Positions 17,716 through 27,269 of a DNA stretch of 64,000 bases are shown piece by piece (position 1 is the stretch's first letter; each line of letters begins with the position of its first letter). This DNA comes from Kushneria phosphatilytica (lineage in GTDB: Bacteria; Pseudomonadota; Gammaproteobacteria; Pseudomonadales; Halomonadaceae). The notes under the pieces were generated by a model. That model was not told where the DNA came from. It saw only the letters and a list, made by a program, of their open reading frames with translations, and ran no database searches. The position numbers and the translations under genes were made by a program. Location: NCBI RefSeq assembly GCF_008247605.1, contig NZ_CP043420.1:1178001-1242000 (forward strand), read 5' to 3'.

Positions 17716-19704
17716 ATGGACCCACTACTCTCCGTTTTGATTTTGGCAGCGCTGGCCATGGGGGCACTGGGGGCCTGGCGGCGCATCCGCCTGTGGCGCC
17801 AGGGACGCCCGGCATCGGTCAACCTGCTGCAGGGCATGTTGCGCATGCCGCGGCGCTATCTGGTCGATCTGCACCACGTGGTAGCGCGTGATCGCTATAT
17901 TGCCCACACCCATGTCGCCACTGCAGGCGGTTTCGTGGCGGCCATGGCATTGGCGATCGTGGTTCATGTGCTGGGATTCGAGAATGCCATCATGGCCGGC
18001 CTGCTGGGGCTCGCCAGTCTCGCCATGTTCGTGGGCACCCTGTTCGTGGCGCGCCGGCGCGTGAGACCGCCGGCGCGCCTGTCGAAGGGCGCCTGGCAGC
18101 GCCTGCCGAAAAGCCTGATGGCCTTCTCGTTCGGCATGCTGATGGTCAGCCTGCCACTCGGGGGCCTGATACCGGAAGGGGCGGTCAGTGCCCTGACGAG
18201 TCTGGTGCTGGGGATACTGGTCGGCTGGGGTCTGCTGGAGCTGCTGGTCGGCATGGGCTGGGGCGGGCCGATGAAACATGCCTTCGCCGGCGCGTCGCAT
18301 CTGGCCTTTCACCGGCGCCCGGAGCGTTTTACCGATGTCAGTGGTGAGAGCCGGCACCCCGGCAGTCGCTCCACGGCGCTACTGCCACTCGATCTTGATG
18401 GCGAACAGACACAGGGCAGCGAACACCCCATGGGGGTCGGCCGGCCCGGTGATTTCAACTGGCAGCAGTTGCTGGGGTTCGATGCCTGTGTACAGTGCGG
18501 ACGCTGCGAGGCGGCCTGTCCGGCTCATGCCGCCGGACAGCCGCTCAATCCAAAGAAGCTGATCCAGGACATGGTGGTTGGCATGGCCGGGGGCAGTGAT
18601 GCGCACTACGCCGGTACGCCTCATACGGGGCATACCACTGGCGAGCACGGCGGGGCCCCCGGAGAGCGGATCGTACCGCAGCTGGTTGAGCCGGAGACGT
18701 TATGGTCGTGTACCACCTGCCGTGCCTGCGTCGAGGAGTGCCCGATGATGATCGAGCATGTCGATGCCGTGGTCGACATGAGACGCTTTCTGACCCTGGA
18801 AGAGGGTGCCACGCCGGAAAAGGGCGCCGTGGCACTGGATAATCTGATTGCCACTGACAATCCCGGTGGGTTCGATAACGCCAGCCGGCTCGACTGGGCC
18901 GCCGATCTCGAGTTGCCACGCATTCGGGAGCGGCCGGAGGGTGTGGATGTGCTGCTGTGGCTGGGGGATGGCGCCTTCGATATGCGCAATCAGCGTACCC
19001 TGCGCTCGCTGATCACCGTGATGCGGGCTGCCGGGGTCGATTTTGCCGTGGTCGGTGAAGAGGAACGCGACAGCGGCGATCTCGCCCGTCGCCTGGGCGA
19101 TGAGGCCACCTTCCAGCAACTGGCGCAACAGAATATTGCCACGCTGTCGCAGTATCGCTTTGAACGCATCGTCACCTGTGATCCGCACAGTTTCCATGTA
19201 CTGGGACGCGAATATCCCGATTTCGGTGGCCATTACCGGGTGCTGCATCACTCCGGGCTGCTGGCCGAGCTGATCGATGACCAGCGGCTACGGCTGGCGC
19301 CGGCGGTCAGCGGTTCGTCGCTGACCTGGCACGATCCCTGTTATCTGGGCCGCTACAACGGCGAGTTCGAGGCACCGCGTCGCGTACTGCGGGCACTGGG
19401 CATGGAGGTGCGTGAAATGGCACGTTCCGGCTACCGTTCGCGTTGCTGTGGCGGTGGCGGTGGCGCGGCGCTGACCGATGTGCCCGGCAAGCAGCGCATC
19501 TCCGACATGCGCATGGGCGATGCCCGCGATACCGGAGCTGAGGTCGTGGCCGTGGGGTGTCCGCAGTGCACCGCCATGCTGGAAGGTGTGGTCGAGCCCG
19601 GGCCACAGGTACTGGATCTGGCCGAACTGGTGGCTCGGGCGCTGGTGGTTGAAGAGAGCAATTCATCGACTCTGCGTGAACCGCAGGAGGAGATGTCGGC
19701 ATGA
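17716..19704 (+). CDS. dgcB: Dimethylglycine demethylation protein DgcB (4Fe-4S, CCG-domain membrane subunit)
   Basis: A 662-aa protein with hydrophobic N-terminal segments (about residues 5-20, 75-115, 130-180), two ferredoxin motifs CVQCGRCEAACP (from C258) and CTTCRACVEECP (from C332), and a heterodisulfide-reductase-like CCG region (HDPCYLGRYNG, RCCGGGGG). It should carry electrons from DgcA to the membrane chain or the ETF. A GGGAGAAG site precedes the ATG; 156 nt separate it from dgcA, with no obvious terminator. Its stop overlaps the next start (ATGA). Confidence 0.88.
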   Translation: MDPLLSVLILAALAMGALGAWRRIRLWRQGRPASVNLLQGMLRMPRRYLVDLHHVVARDRYIAHTHVATAGGFVAAMALAIVVHVLGFENAIMAGLLGLASLAMFVGTLFVARRRVRPPARLSKGAWQRLPKSLMAFSFGMLMVSLPLGGLIPEGAVSALTSLVLGILVGWGLLELLVGMGWGGPMKHAFAGASHLAFHRRPERFTDVSGESRHPGSRSTALLPLDLDGEQTQGSEHPMGVGRPGDFNWQQLLGFDACVQCGRCEAACPAHAAGQPLNPKKLIQDMVVGMAGGSDAHYAGTPHTGHTTGEHGGAPGERIVPQLVEPETLWSCTTCRACVEECPMMIEHVDAVVDMRRFLTLEEGATPEKGAVALDNLIATDNPGGFDNASRLDWAADLELPRIRERPEGVDVLLWLGDGAFDMRNQRTLRSLITVMRAAGVDFAVVGEEERDSGDLARRLGDEATFQQLAQQNIATLSQYRFERIVTCDPHSFHVLGREYPDFGGHYRVLHHSGLLAELIDDQRLRLAPAVSGSSLTWHDPCYLGRYNGEFEAPRRVLRALGMEVREMARSGYRSRCCGGGGGAALTDVPGKQRISDMRMGDARDTGAEVVAVGCPQCTAMLEGVVEPGPQVLDLAELVARALVVEESNSSTLREPQEEMSA

Positions 19705-20972
19705 ACAGTAATATCATCGTACGTCGGGATCCGCGTGCCGAACGGATTCGGCGTAATCGGCTGCATCCCCGCCATCACGAGTTCTGCCAGCCGGCGGCGC
19801 GCTGGATGGGGCCGAATGGGGTGATGCGACGTAATCCGCATGTTACGGCAGCGATCGGTCCGAACGGTCTCAGGCGACTCGATCGTAGTGGCGCGACGGT
19901 CACCGCAGGCGCGTCGTCGCACAGCGTGAATGACGAACGCCACGATCAGCGGCGCCAGGTCACCCTTGAGTCGCCGGCCTTTCTGGTGGCGGTGGTACCC
20001 GAATGTCCGGAAGGACGGCTCTCTTCCCATGACCGTGATCTTCTGGGACTGGCGCGGCAGATCGCCGATCGTGATCCCGCCAGTCCTGGTGCCGTGCTGG
20101 CGATCACTTTCGATCACAATGCCCCGGAGCTGGCTGACGCCGGGGCCGATCGCTGGCTGGCGCTTGATGATGACGGCTATGCCGGCTACAGCCCGGAGTC
20201 CCGGTTAACTGCACTGGAGACCGTGGAACGCTGCTGGTCGCCCCATCACTGGCTGCTGCCGGATGGTCCGGCCGTTGGCAGCGACCTGGGGCGGCGGCTG
20301 GCGGTACGGCTGGCCCAGCGCAATTCGGCCGGTGAGGAGGCACGTGCGGCGACCCGGGTCTGGCAGGTCGACAAGGGGTACTGCCTCTGTCGTGGCGGTG
20401 GCGGGCATCAGGATATTCGCCGGCCGCTGCCGCATGTAGTACTGGCGCTGACAGAGTGTGCCGAGCCGGTCAGTGACACGAGACACGAGGCCAGAGTGGT
20501 CACGCTGGATACTACGCCGGTACCGTCGATCCGGCGGGTGACCGATCATGGTCGTGTGGCCGTCGATCCGTCGCGGATCGCCCTCGACCAGGCCCCCTTC
20601 ATTCTGGCTGGCGGGCGCGGTATCGGTGACTGGGCAGGCTTTCACGAGACCGCCAGATTGCTGGGCGCTGCCGAAGGGGCCTCCAGGGTAGCGGTTGATG
20701 ACGGCTACATGCCGCGAGCACGTCAGGTCGGGGCCACGGGCACCTTTGTCACGGCCGGTTGCTACATCGCCGTGGGTATCTCCGGTGCGGTACAGCATCT
20801 GCAGGGTATCGAGCGCTGTCAGCGGGTCGTGGCGATCAACAGCGACCCCGGCTGTGACATGGTCAGGCGCGCCGATCTGGCACTGATCGGCGACGGTGAT
20901 GCAATTCTCGCGGCGCTGGCAGTGCGTCTCGGGGCGAGTCAGCAAGAGGAGTATCACCATGACGTCGCCTGA
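19701..20972 (+). CDS. etfA: Electron transfer flavoprotein alpha subunit, betaine-locus type
   Basis: The C-terminal half is a clear ETF-alpha FAD domain: ILAGGRGIGDWAGF, RVAVDDGYMPRARQVGATG, the SGAVQHLQGI motif and VAINSDPGCDM. The N-terminal 90 residues are unusual: a basic, proline-rich stretch (RRDPRAERIRRNRLHPRHHE) not seen in housekeeping ETF-alpha. The gene follows dgcB with an ATGA overlap and overlaps the beta-subunit gene by 14 nt, so it most likely takes electrons from DgcAB. The sequence is diverged from respiratory ETF, consistent with a dedicated copy. Confidence 0.82.
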   Translation: MNSNIIVRRDPRAERIRRNRLHPRHHEFCQPAARWMGPNGVMRRNPHVTAAIGPNGLRRLDRSGATVTAGASSHSVNDERHDQRRQVTLESPAFLVAVVPECPEGRLSSHDRDLLGLARQIADRDPASPGAVLAITFDHNAPELADAGADRWLALDDDGYAGYSPESRLTALETVERCWSPHHWLLPDGPAVGSDLGRRLAVRLAQRNSAGEEARAATRVWQVDKGYCLCRGGGGHQDIRRPLPHVVLALTECAEPVSDTRHEARVVTLDTTPVPSIRRVTDHGRVAVDPSRIALDQAPFILAGGRGIGDWAGFHETARLLGAAEGASRVAVDDGYMPRARQVGATGTFVTAGCYIAVGISGAVQHLQGIERCQRVVAINSDPGCDMVRRADLALIGDGDAILAALAVRLGASQQEEYHHDVA

Positions 20973-21774
20973 GGTACGGGTACTGGTCTCCAGCGGGCGT
21001 CATCCCGTCTCCGGACGCTCGGGGGCGGCGCAGGAAGATGCCCGGGCATTGGAGATGGCGCTGGCCCTGGCAGGCGAGCGGGTCTCGTTGCTGCATGCCG
21101 GTGATCCGGAAGATACGTCCCTGCGTTACTACCTGGGGATGTTTCATGATGTACCGGATCTGCCCGCTGTGGGTAATGCCGGTCAGCTTGAACTGCTCTC
21201 CATGACTGCATCATCGGATGCCTCACCGCTGTTGGCCGAGCGATTGCGTCACACAGGCGCTTCACTGGTGATGACCGGCATGCGCTCGGAAATTGGTGAA
21301 GGGTCAGGATTATTGCCCTATTTGCTGGCCGAGCAGCTGGGATGGAATCTGGTCGCGGGTGTCGCGACCATCGAGCAGTGCGATGAGGAGGGCGTTACCG
21401 TGCTGCAGGCGTTGCCGCAGGGGCAGCGGCGACGGCTGAGTGTTCGTCTGCCTTGTATCATTACCGTTGATCGGGCTGCACCGGCACCGCGTCAGAGTGC
21501 GCATGGGCCGGCAAGGCGCGGGCGGATTCGGGTAATCGAGCCCGATGCGGCTACGGCGCAGCCTGATCTGCTACGCAGTCAGTGGCAGTTCGAACCGGCC
21601 CGGGTGCGGCCAAAGCGGCTGAAGGTGATCAAAAGCGGTTCTGCGCGGGAACGCATGCGTGCGGCATCCTCGACCGGCAGTGGTGGCAGTGGGCAGGTCA
21701 TGACCGAGCTGACGCCGGATGCGGCAGCCGAAGAACTGATCCGTTATCTCAGAGCCGAGCGGATGATCCAGTAA
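20959..21774 (+). CDS. etfB: Electron transfer flavoprotein beta subunit, betaine-locus type
   Basis: A 271-aa ETF-beta-like protein starting at ATG 20959 inside the end of the alpha gene, with AGAGGA upstream. The ETF-beta pattern EDARALEMALALA, then LVMTGMRSEIGEGSGLLPYLLAEQLGW, then QALPQGQRRRLSVRLPCIITV is visible. A long C-terminal tail after residue 190, rich in Arg/Lys/Ser, is less conserved. It forms the AMP-binding partner of the alpha subunit and should shuttle electrons from dimethylglycine demethylation to the quinone pool. Confidence 0.82.
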   Translation: MTSPEVRVLVSSGRHPVSGRSGAAQEDARALEMALALAGERVSLLHAGDPEDTSLRYYLGMFHDVPDLPAVGNAGQLELLSMTASSDASPLLAERLRHTGASLVMTGMRSEIGEGSGLLPYLLAEQLGWNLVAGVATIEQCDEEGVTVLQALPQGQRRRLSVRLPCIITVDRAAPAPRQSAHGPARRGRIRVIEPDAATAQPDLLRSQWQFEPARVRPKRLKVIKSGSARERMRAASSTGSGGSGQVMTELTPDAAAEELIRYLRAERMIQ

Positions 21775-21955
21775 ACCCGGGTGTAGCCTTCATGCCTGGT
21801 CTGCAGACCAGGGGGTATCTCCTGGCCATCTGTTGCAAAAGGAAGGCAATCCAGGCGCTTGTGACAGAAAATGAAGGTAACGTGCGGACTTGTCACCAAA
21901 AGGACACGCTGGTATAGCATCGTCTCAGCACCTCTTGATGACATGGGGAGTTCCA

Positions 21956-22555
21956 ATGCGCCAACCCATGGTGTTACGTCTGCACGCTTCCGGTATTCCG
22001 ATTGACTGGCTGACGCTTGAAGAGGCTGCCGTGCTGATGTCACGGCCGTCGGAGGGGGGGCTGGTCTGGTCGGATGGCGAGGGTGCGCATCGCCTGCATG
22101 GCGGTACCAGCTCGCTGACCGGTCGGCAATCCTATATCGATATCCCCGAAGTGCTGGGGGTATCGCCACCCACCCATGCCATGCTTGCCTTTGAACATAC
22201 CGGCTTCAATCGTGTGCTGTGCAAGTATCGGGAAGGTTTGTGCTGTGCCTATTGCGGTGATCTGCTGACGCGTCAGGCGCTGACCATCGATCATATCCTG
22301 CCACGCTCCCGCGGGGGGCGGCTCTCCATGCTCAATGCCGTGGCCTGCTGTCAGCGTTGCAACAGTCTCAAGGGCAATCGCACTCCTGAAGAGGCGGGTA
22401 TGGCGCTACTGCTCAAGCCGTTCGTGCCGACCATGGCAGAAGTGCTCTACATGACCCGGCCGCGGTACATGACCCCGCGTCAGCTCTGGTATCTCAAGGC
22501 ACAGTTTCGCAACGCCTCGTTGCGGGACTATCTCAGCGAGGCCCTGGCGGCCTGA
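21956..22555 (+). CDS. HNH endonuclease family protein
   Basis: A 199-aa protein; ATG 21956 is chosen because GGGGAG lies 7 nt before it. The HNH core is intact: a CAYC zinc pair (C97, C100), the catalytic His113 in IDHILPRSRGG, Asn127, and a second pair C132/C135 in CCQRCNSLKGNRTPEEAG. The chromosomal HNH proteins of this size are widespread and are not tied to restriction systems; the function is uncertain. It lies alone between the dgc operon and the LapG-like gene, with no mobile-element signs. Confidence 0.88.
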   Translation: MRQPMVLRLHASGIPIDWLTLEEAAVLMSRPSEGGLVWSDGEGAHRLHGGTSSLTGRQSYIDIPEVLGVSPPTHAMLAFEHTGFNRVLCKYREGLCCAYCGDLLTRQALTIDHILPRSRGGRLSMLNAVACCQRCNSLKGNRTPEEAGMALLLKPFVPTMAEVLYMTRPRYMTPRQLWYLKAQFRNASLRDYLSEALAA

Positions 22556-22585
22556 TGTCAGGGACCGGTCGACGCAACCGGCTGC

Positions 22586-23233
22586 TCAGTAATCCAGCAG
22601 CCGCTGCATCCGCTTATCGAGCCTGACGCCTCCCAGCAAGACCCTTGCCGGGTCGACAACTTCAAATTTTCCCTTGTGATAGCGCCTGGCATGGTGCTGA
22701 TCAAAGATCACGATGGGGGTGAGATCGCTGCGAGCATGCTCTGGCAGAATCAGCGGCGTGAGGTTATCCAGAATCAGGTGACTGCCATCATCGCGGCGAT
22801 AGCGCAATACGGCATGGTAACTCGGCGTGAGCTGGTCTTCTGCGGCCATCAGATCCATCCGGTCGGGGGGGACGCCTGCCTGACGCAGGATCTGATACTT
22901 GGCCAGGGCAAAATCTTCACAGTCACCAGCGTTATCCCGAATCAGGCGATCGAAGCCCTTCCATTCATCCCGGGTGTCCGGTGTCTGGCGAGCAGCGTTG
23001 TTGATGACACGATTGACGTAGGCGAGCTGTTCAAGCCCCTTCAACTGACTGGCTCTTGCCACGAAATCCCCACGACTCAGGGTGACCGCCGAGGCGGAAG
23101 TATCGTCCCAGTAAGTAAAGGCATGAGCCGGCAGTACCCACAGCATCAGCAGGCTGAACAGCAGAGCACCCATGCAATGGTATGTCGTGCGACAGCGTCT
23201 GAGCAGGCGTGACCAGCGCGCGAACTCGATCAT
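22586..23233 (-). CDS. LapG-like periplasmic transglutaminase-type cysteine protease
   Basis: A 215-aa bacterial transglutaminase-like cysteine protease. A signal/anchor segment (LLFSLLMLWVLPAHA) ends near residue 38. The Cys-His-Asp triad is readable as C105 (AGDCEDFAL), H140 (PSYHAVL) and D156 (LILDNL), with spacing close to LapG of Pseudomonas fluorescens. LapG cleaves large surface adhesins when cyclic-di-GMP is low. No adhesin or lapD gene is beside it here, so its target is elsewhere or different. Confidence 0.85.
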   Translation of the reverse strand: MIEFARWSRLLRRCRTTYHCMGALLFSLLMLWVLPAHAFTYWDDTSASAVTLSRGDFVARASQLKGLEQLAYVNRVINNAARQTPDTRDEWKGFDRLIRDNAGDCEDFALAKYQILRQAGVPPDRMDLMAAEDQLTPSYHAVLRYRRDDGSHLILDNLTPLILPEHARSDLTPIVIFDQHHARRYHKGKFEVVDPARVLLGGVRLDKRMQRLLDY

Positions 23234-23315
23234 GACAGACTCCGTTCGGGATATCGGGCCTGATGCTACGGCACTGTCGCGCGCTCGAAGGTCTGATCAG
23301 ATGGTGATTCGACGG

Positions 23316-23843
23316 TTATTTCTCCTGTGGTGCTGCTTCGCGCTTCAGCGATGGGACGGGATGTACATCACTCAATGCCGAGTGAGTAGTGCCTCGGTGG
23401 GGAATGACACTGAAACTGCCATCCGTTTCCAGCACGACTGCCGCGATCGCTTCGATGTCGGCATGACCCTGTTCGCGAATGGCTGCACGAATTTCGGCCT
23501 CGACGACGCGTTCTCGACGCATGATGTCATGACGATAGGTGCCTGCTTCGAGTAGCAGCGCCGGTTCGGCCTTGATCAGTCGACGCATGAAAGGGGAGCG
23601 CACCGAGGTAAAGGTAATGGCGAATTGCAATAGCACCAGCACGCATAGTGCCACGATGCTCTGTAGCAGACTGACACTGGAGGACATCAGGGCGCTGGCA
23701 AGTACCGACCCGAGGGCAATGGTGACGACGAAATCAAAGGCATTCCATTTCGACAGGGTGCGCTTGCCGGAAAGACGCAGTACCACAATAAGCGCCAGGT
23801 AGGTGAGGATACCGACAATCAAGACATGCCCGATTGACTGCAT
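23316..23843 (-). CDS. DUF421 / YetF family membrane protein
   Basis: A 175-aa protein with three transmembrane helices at the N-terminus (about 8-25, 36-52, 58-78) containing the family motif LRLSGKRTLSKWNAFDFVVTIALGS. A cytoplasmic YetF-like domain with LLLEAGTYRHDIMRRERV and an AVVLETDGSFSVIP strand follows. The function of the family is not settled. It has a GGAG site before the ATG. No operon partner is evident. Confidence 0.88.
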   Translation of the reverse strand: MQSIGHVLIVGILTYLALIVVLRLSGKRTLSKWNAFDFVVTIALGSVLASALMSSSVSLLQSIVALCVLVLLQFAITFTSVRSPFMRRLIKAEPALLLEAGTYRHDIMRRERVVEAEIRAAIREQGHADIEAIAAVVLETDGSFSVIPHRGTTHSALSDVHPVPSLKREAAPQEK

Positions 23844-24079
23844 GAGGTGCTCCAGAATAACAGGGTTGGGTGTCCCTCCAGCATAGAAACTTCCCGGTGA
23901 TCAGCCACCCTGCCATGGGTCATGACCTGGTTGCGACATGTTTGCAACCGGCGCCGTCATTGACCTGCACGCCGATTGTGGTGCTGAAGAAAGCGCGTTA
24001 TCCTGGCGGAACAAGGCTATCCTGCGCGCGAGATTATTCGTGCGCGATAACAATATCCTGCCATGCTGGAGGGCCTGCC

Positions 24080-24337
24080 ATGATGATGGCCGAACTCATC
24101 GACCAAACCGATTTTCGTCATCGCCTGAGTGCGCTGGGCGTCACCATTCATTCGGACGCTTCGCCCATGTGCGCAGCGCGCCTGGCCGCACGTTGTCATC
24201 AGGCACAGGGTGTAGAAGGACTGGATGCGCTGGTACGTGAACTGATGGGCAAGCGTGACGTCATGCTGCCATGCGTTCGCGAGGCCATCGAGGCGCATCT
24301 GATACCAGTACTGGGGAATTCGCCCGGTAGTCACTGA
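24080..24337 (+). CDS. Hypothetical protein, 85 aa
   Basis: A small ORF beginning MMMAELIDQTDFRHRL behind a CTGGAGGG site. It encodes a helical, soluble protein with three cysteines (C31, C39, C65 approximately) and no recognisable motif. Codon use looks coding, and a hairpin follows 45 nt after the stop. Upstream in-frame codons to 23870 are not supported by a start signal. Confidence 0.6.
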   Translation: MMMAELIDQTDFRHRLSALGVTIHSDASPMCAARLAARCHQAQGVEGLDALVRELMGKRDVMLPCVREAIEAHLIPVLGNSPGSH

Positions 24338-24381
24338 AAGCGGTGTCGGGCTATGGCTCGTAAGCACGCGTTCCTGTCATG

Positions 24382-24414
24382 CTGCCCCGGTTCCAATGAC
24401 CGGGGCAGTGTCGT
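24382..24414 (+). terminator. Probable terminator after the 85-aa gene
   Basis: A 10-bp GC-rich stem (CTGCCCCGGT / ACCGGGGCAG, 24382-24391 and 24399-24408) with a 7-nt loop is followed by TGTCGTTTC. It lies between convergent genes, so it may also stop the gbcA transcript. The U-tract is weak. Confidence 0.5.
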
Positions 24415-24444
24415 TTCAGCAGGCTGAAACCCTGCTGTCTGCTG

Positions 24445-25755
24445 CTAACCTCTGGCCAGCGATAGTGCCGGCTCCTCCGGTATGCTTTCATTGGCCTCTT
24501 CACCTGTCAGATGGGTGAGCATCCGCTCGCCATACCACTGCAGGAAATCGATCACGCCGAACTCGAAGGTCGGTGAATAGGGTCCGGGGCGATACGCCAT
24601 GGAATTGATGCCGCGCTGATTCTCCTCGGCCAGTCGACGGTCCTGATCATTGGTGGCATCCCATACGGCGCGTAGTCGCTCGGGGTCATAGTCGGTCCCC
24701 TCTACAGCATCACCACGTACGATCCATTTGGTCGTGACCAGAGTTCGCTGGGGCCCCAGCGGCAGCACTCGGAAGGTGATCAGATGATCGCCGAGACAGT
24801 GGTTCCACGAGTTGGGCAGATGAAGGATACGTAGTGAGCCAAGATCCGGCGTAGTGAGACTTCCCATCAGCTTCTGACAGCCCACCTTGCCATCCGGCGT
24901 CATTGACACGATGCCATCGATCAGTGGTGTGCGAGTGAGGCGATTGCGACGATCCAGCCGAGTCAGCTGCCATGGGATGTTGCATGCCTCCCAGGTGGCC
25001 TGCTGACGCTTGACCAGCTCTCGGTAGGCATCACTGGCACGGGGGTCATCGGTATCGTCGAATTCCTGCAGCGAGGCGAGAAGCTCCGGATGGGCACCAC
25101 TGCAGTGATAGCATTCGCGGTTGTTTTCGATGACCAGCTTCCAGTTGGCTTCCTCGACGATATCGGATTGCACGGCAACTCTGGCGTTGTCCATTTCATA
25201 GAGCGCCATGTAGTGCTCGAGTGTGGTCAGGAAGTCGTCAAGCGGTGGTGGTGTCTCGGCCAGACAGACAAATACGAACCCCCCGGCTTCACGCACGTGA
25301 AGCGGCTGCAGGCCATAGGCGCTCAGATCGAAGTCGTCTCCCATATCCTGGCCGGCAAACAGCAGGCGTCCATCAAGTTCATAGGTCCACTGGTGGTAGG
25401 GGCAGACCAGTTTGGCGACCTTGCCTTTTTCGTGTAGACAGAGCCGTGAGCCGCGATGGCGACAAACATTATGGAAACCATGGAGTGTGCCATCACCGCC
25501 GCGCACGATAACGATCGGATTGTCACCGATGTCGAGGGTGACGAAATTGCCCTTCTTCGGCATTTCGCAGCCCATGGCGGCGAACAGCCATTCGCTTTTG
25601 AACAGGGTTTCCATTTCCAGTTCGAACACGCGCTGATCGTTGTAGAACGGCTGCTCCAGAGAGAGCCGAGGATCGCGTCGGCTGAGCATGTCATATACGG
25701 CATAACGGGTCTGCTGGCGGACATCATCTTCCGGCAGGCGGACAAGCGAGTGCAT
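24445..25755 (-). CDS. gbcA: Glycine betaine monooxygenase, Rieske oxygenase subunit GbcA
   Basis: It demethylates glycine betaine to dimethylglycine and formaldehyde using O2. The start at 25755 (436 aa) is chosen because GGGAGGGA, 5-6 nt upstream, would otherwise be inside the coding region. The Rieske [2Fe-2S] motif CRHRGSRLCLHEKG...CPYHQW is intact, and the mononuclear iron site segment ENNRECYHCSGAHPEL follows. The length and motif order match GbcA. It is divergent from gbcB, with which it forms the two-component enzyme, across a 313-nt shared control region. Confidence 0.95.
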   Translation of the reverse strand: MHSLVRLPEDDVRQQTRYAVYDMLSRRDPRLSLEQPFYNDQRVFELEMETLFKSEWLFAAMGCEMPKKGNFVTLDIGDNPIVIVRGGDGTLHGFHNVCRHRGSRLCLHEKGKVAKLVCPYHQWTYELDGRLLFAGQDMGDDFDLSAYGLQPLHVREAGGFVFVCLAETPPPLDDFLTTLEHYMALYEMDNARVAVQSDIVEEANWKLVIENNRECYHCSGAHPELLASLQEFDDTDDPRASDAYRELVKRQQATWEACNIPWQLTRLDRRNRLTRTPLIDGIVSMTPDGKVGCQKLMGSLTTPDLGSLRILHLPNSWNHCLGDHLITFRVLPLGPQRTLVTTKWIVRGDAVEGTDYDPERLRAVWDATNDQDRRLAEENQRGINSMAYRPGPYSPTFEFGVIDFLQWYGERMLTHLTGEEANESIPEEPALSLARG

Positions 25756-26068
25756 GGTATTCCCTCCCATGGCACGGCAGTAAGAACAATGATGCGCTCA
25801 TCGGCATCGATGTGACTTGAGTCTGCGCCGGAAAGGGGCCGAAGGGTTGTCCGCTCGCGACGCCCTCTGATGCGAAACCGACGCTTTGGAAGACCCTGCC
25901 GAATGTGACTGGTGAGAACGACTAACTGCGTGTCGTGAATGGGAAAGTCATCGCTGACAAGTGGCTCGACAATCGATCTCATGATCTCCCGCGGGAGATG
26001 CTGCCATACCGGCTGTCACGTGAAAGCCGGTTCATCCGTATCGATATCGCGCTGGCAGGGGGACGACC
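25756..26068. promoter_or_regulatory. gbcA-gbcB divergent control region
   Basis: This 313-nt gap holds both ribosome-binding sites and must contain divergent promoters. By analogy with Pseudomonas, a GbdR-type activator should bind here. I can see no repeat I would firmly name as its site. A GC hairpin-like CTCCCGCGGGAG (near 25985-25996) is the only clear symmetric element. Confidence 0.5.
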
Positions 26069-27172
26069 ATGTCCGAAGCGTTTCTCAATCCGGTCAACAC
26101 CCAGACCTGGACCAACGGTCGCCACGAGGTGCGCTGTGTCAAGGTCATCCAGGAGACGCGTGACGTACGCACCTTCTGTTTCATGGCCGAGCAGCCGGTG
26201 ATGTTCTTTTTCAAGCCGGGGCAGTTCGTGACGCTTGAACTCGACATCGGCGGGCGTCAGATCATGCGCTCTTACACCATATCCAGTGCACCCTCGGTGC
26301 CCTACAGCTTTTCGATCACCGTCAAGCGGCTACCCGACGGTGAGGTCTCGAACTGGCTGCATGACAATTTCGGTGAAGGCGACCGCCTGGTGGTGCATGG
26401 TCCGGTGGGTGGGTTCAACGCCATCGATCACCCCTCGGAAAAGGTGCTGTACCTCTCCGGTGGTGTCGGTATCACGCCGCTGATGTCGATGACCCGCTGG
26501 TTCTTTGACACCAATGCCAATGTCGATATTGCCTTCGTACACAGTGCCCGGACGCCGGCGGATGTGATCTATGCCCGGGAGCTGGAACACATGGCATCGC
26601 GCATTCCCGAGTTCGATCTGCACATTGTCTGTGAGCGCCGTGAGATCGGGCAGAGCTGGGCCGGCTACCGGGGCTTTCTGACCCGGCAGCTGCTGGAACT
26701 GATAGCCCCTGATTACCTTGAACGCGAGATTTTCTGCTGCGGTCCCGAGCCTTACATGAAAGCCGTGCGCGGTATCCTGAGCGATCAGGGATTCGACATG
26801 TCGCATTACCATGAAGAGTCCTTTGGCGCCACGCCGGCATCGGTCCGTGAGGATGCGCTGGAGTGGTCCGAAGCCGCCGAGGCACAGGCCGAGGAAGTCG
26901 ATCGGGCTGATCTGATTCCGATCGAGTTTGCTGAAAGCGGGCGCAGTATCCGGGTGGGCGATAACGATACCATTCACGCTGCCGCCGCGCGGCTCGGCCT
27001 GCATATCCCCAAGGCCTGTGGCATGGGCATCTGTGGGACCTGCCGGGTCATGATGCTCGAAGGTGAAGTCGAGATGGAGCACAACGGCGGCATAACTGAA
27101 GATGACGAAGCTGAAGGGTATATTCTGTCCTGCTGTTCACGACCGAAAGGGCGGGTGGTCATCGACTATTGA
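26069..27172 (+). CDS. gbcB: Glycine betaine monooxygenase, reductase subunit GbcB
   Basis: A 367-aa flavin/iron-sulfur reductase that feeds NAD(P)H electrons to GbcA. Order of domains: FAD-binding barrel with RSYTISSAP (about 68-76), NAD-binding domain with GGVGITPLMSM, then a plant-type [2Fe-2S] ferredoxin at the C-terminus with CGMGICGTC and the distal cysteine in YILSCCSRP. A GGGGGA site precedes the ATG. The arrangement matches GbcB. Confidence 0.95.
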   Translation: MSEAFLNPVNTQTWTNGRHEVRCVKVIQETRDVRTFCFMAEQPVMFFFKPGQFVTLELDIGGRQIMRSYTISSAPSVPYSFSITVKRLPDGEVSNWLHDNFGEGDRLVVHGPVGGFNAIDHPSEKVLYLSGGVGITPLMSMTRWFFDTNANVDIAFVHSARTPADVIYARELEHMASRIPEFDLHIVCERREIGQSWAGYRGFLTRQLLELIAPDYLEREIFCCGPEPYMKAVRGILSDQGFDMSHYHEESFGATPASVREDALEWSEAAEAQAEEVDRADLIPIEFAESGRSIRVGDNDTIHAAAARLGLHIPKACGMGICGTCRVMMLEGEVEMEHNGGITEDDEAEGYILSCCSRPKGRVVIDY

Positions 27173-27269
27173 GTCCGAACCATATTGACCGATTCGGTCA
27201 GTGTCATTGGGGCGGTGATTTGCGGCACTATTCGAAACCATTGGACGACCTTCCTCGGGAGAACAAGAC

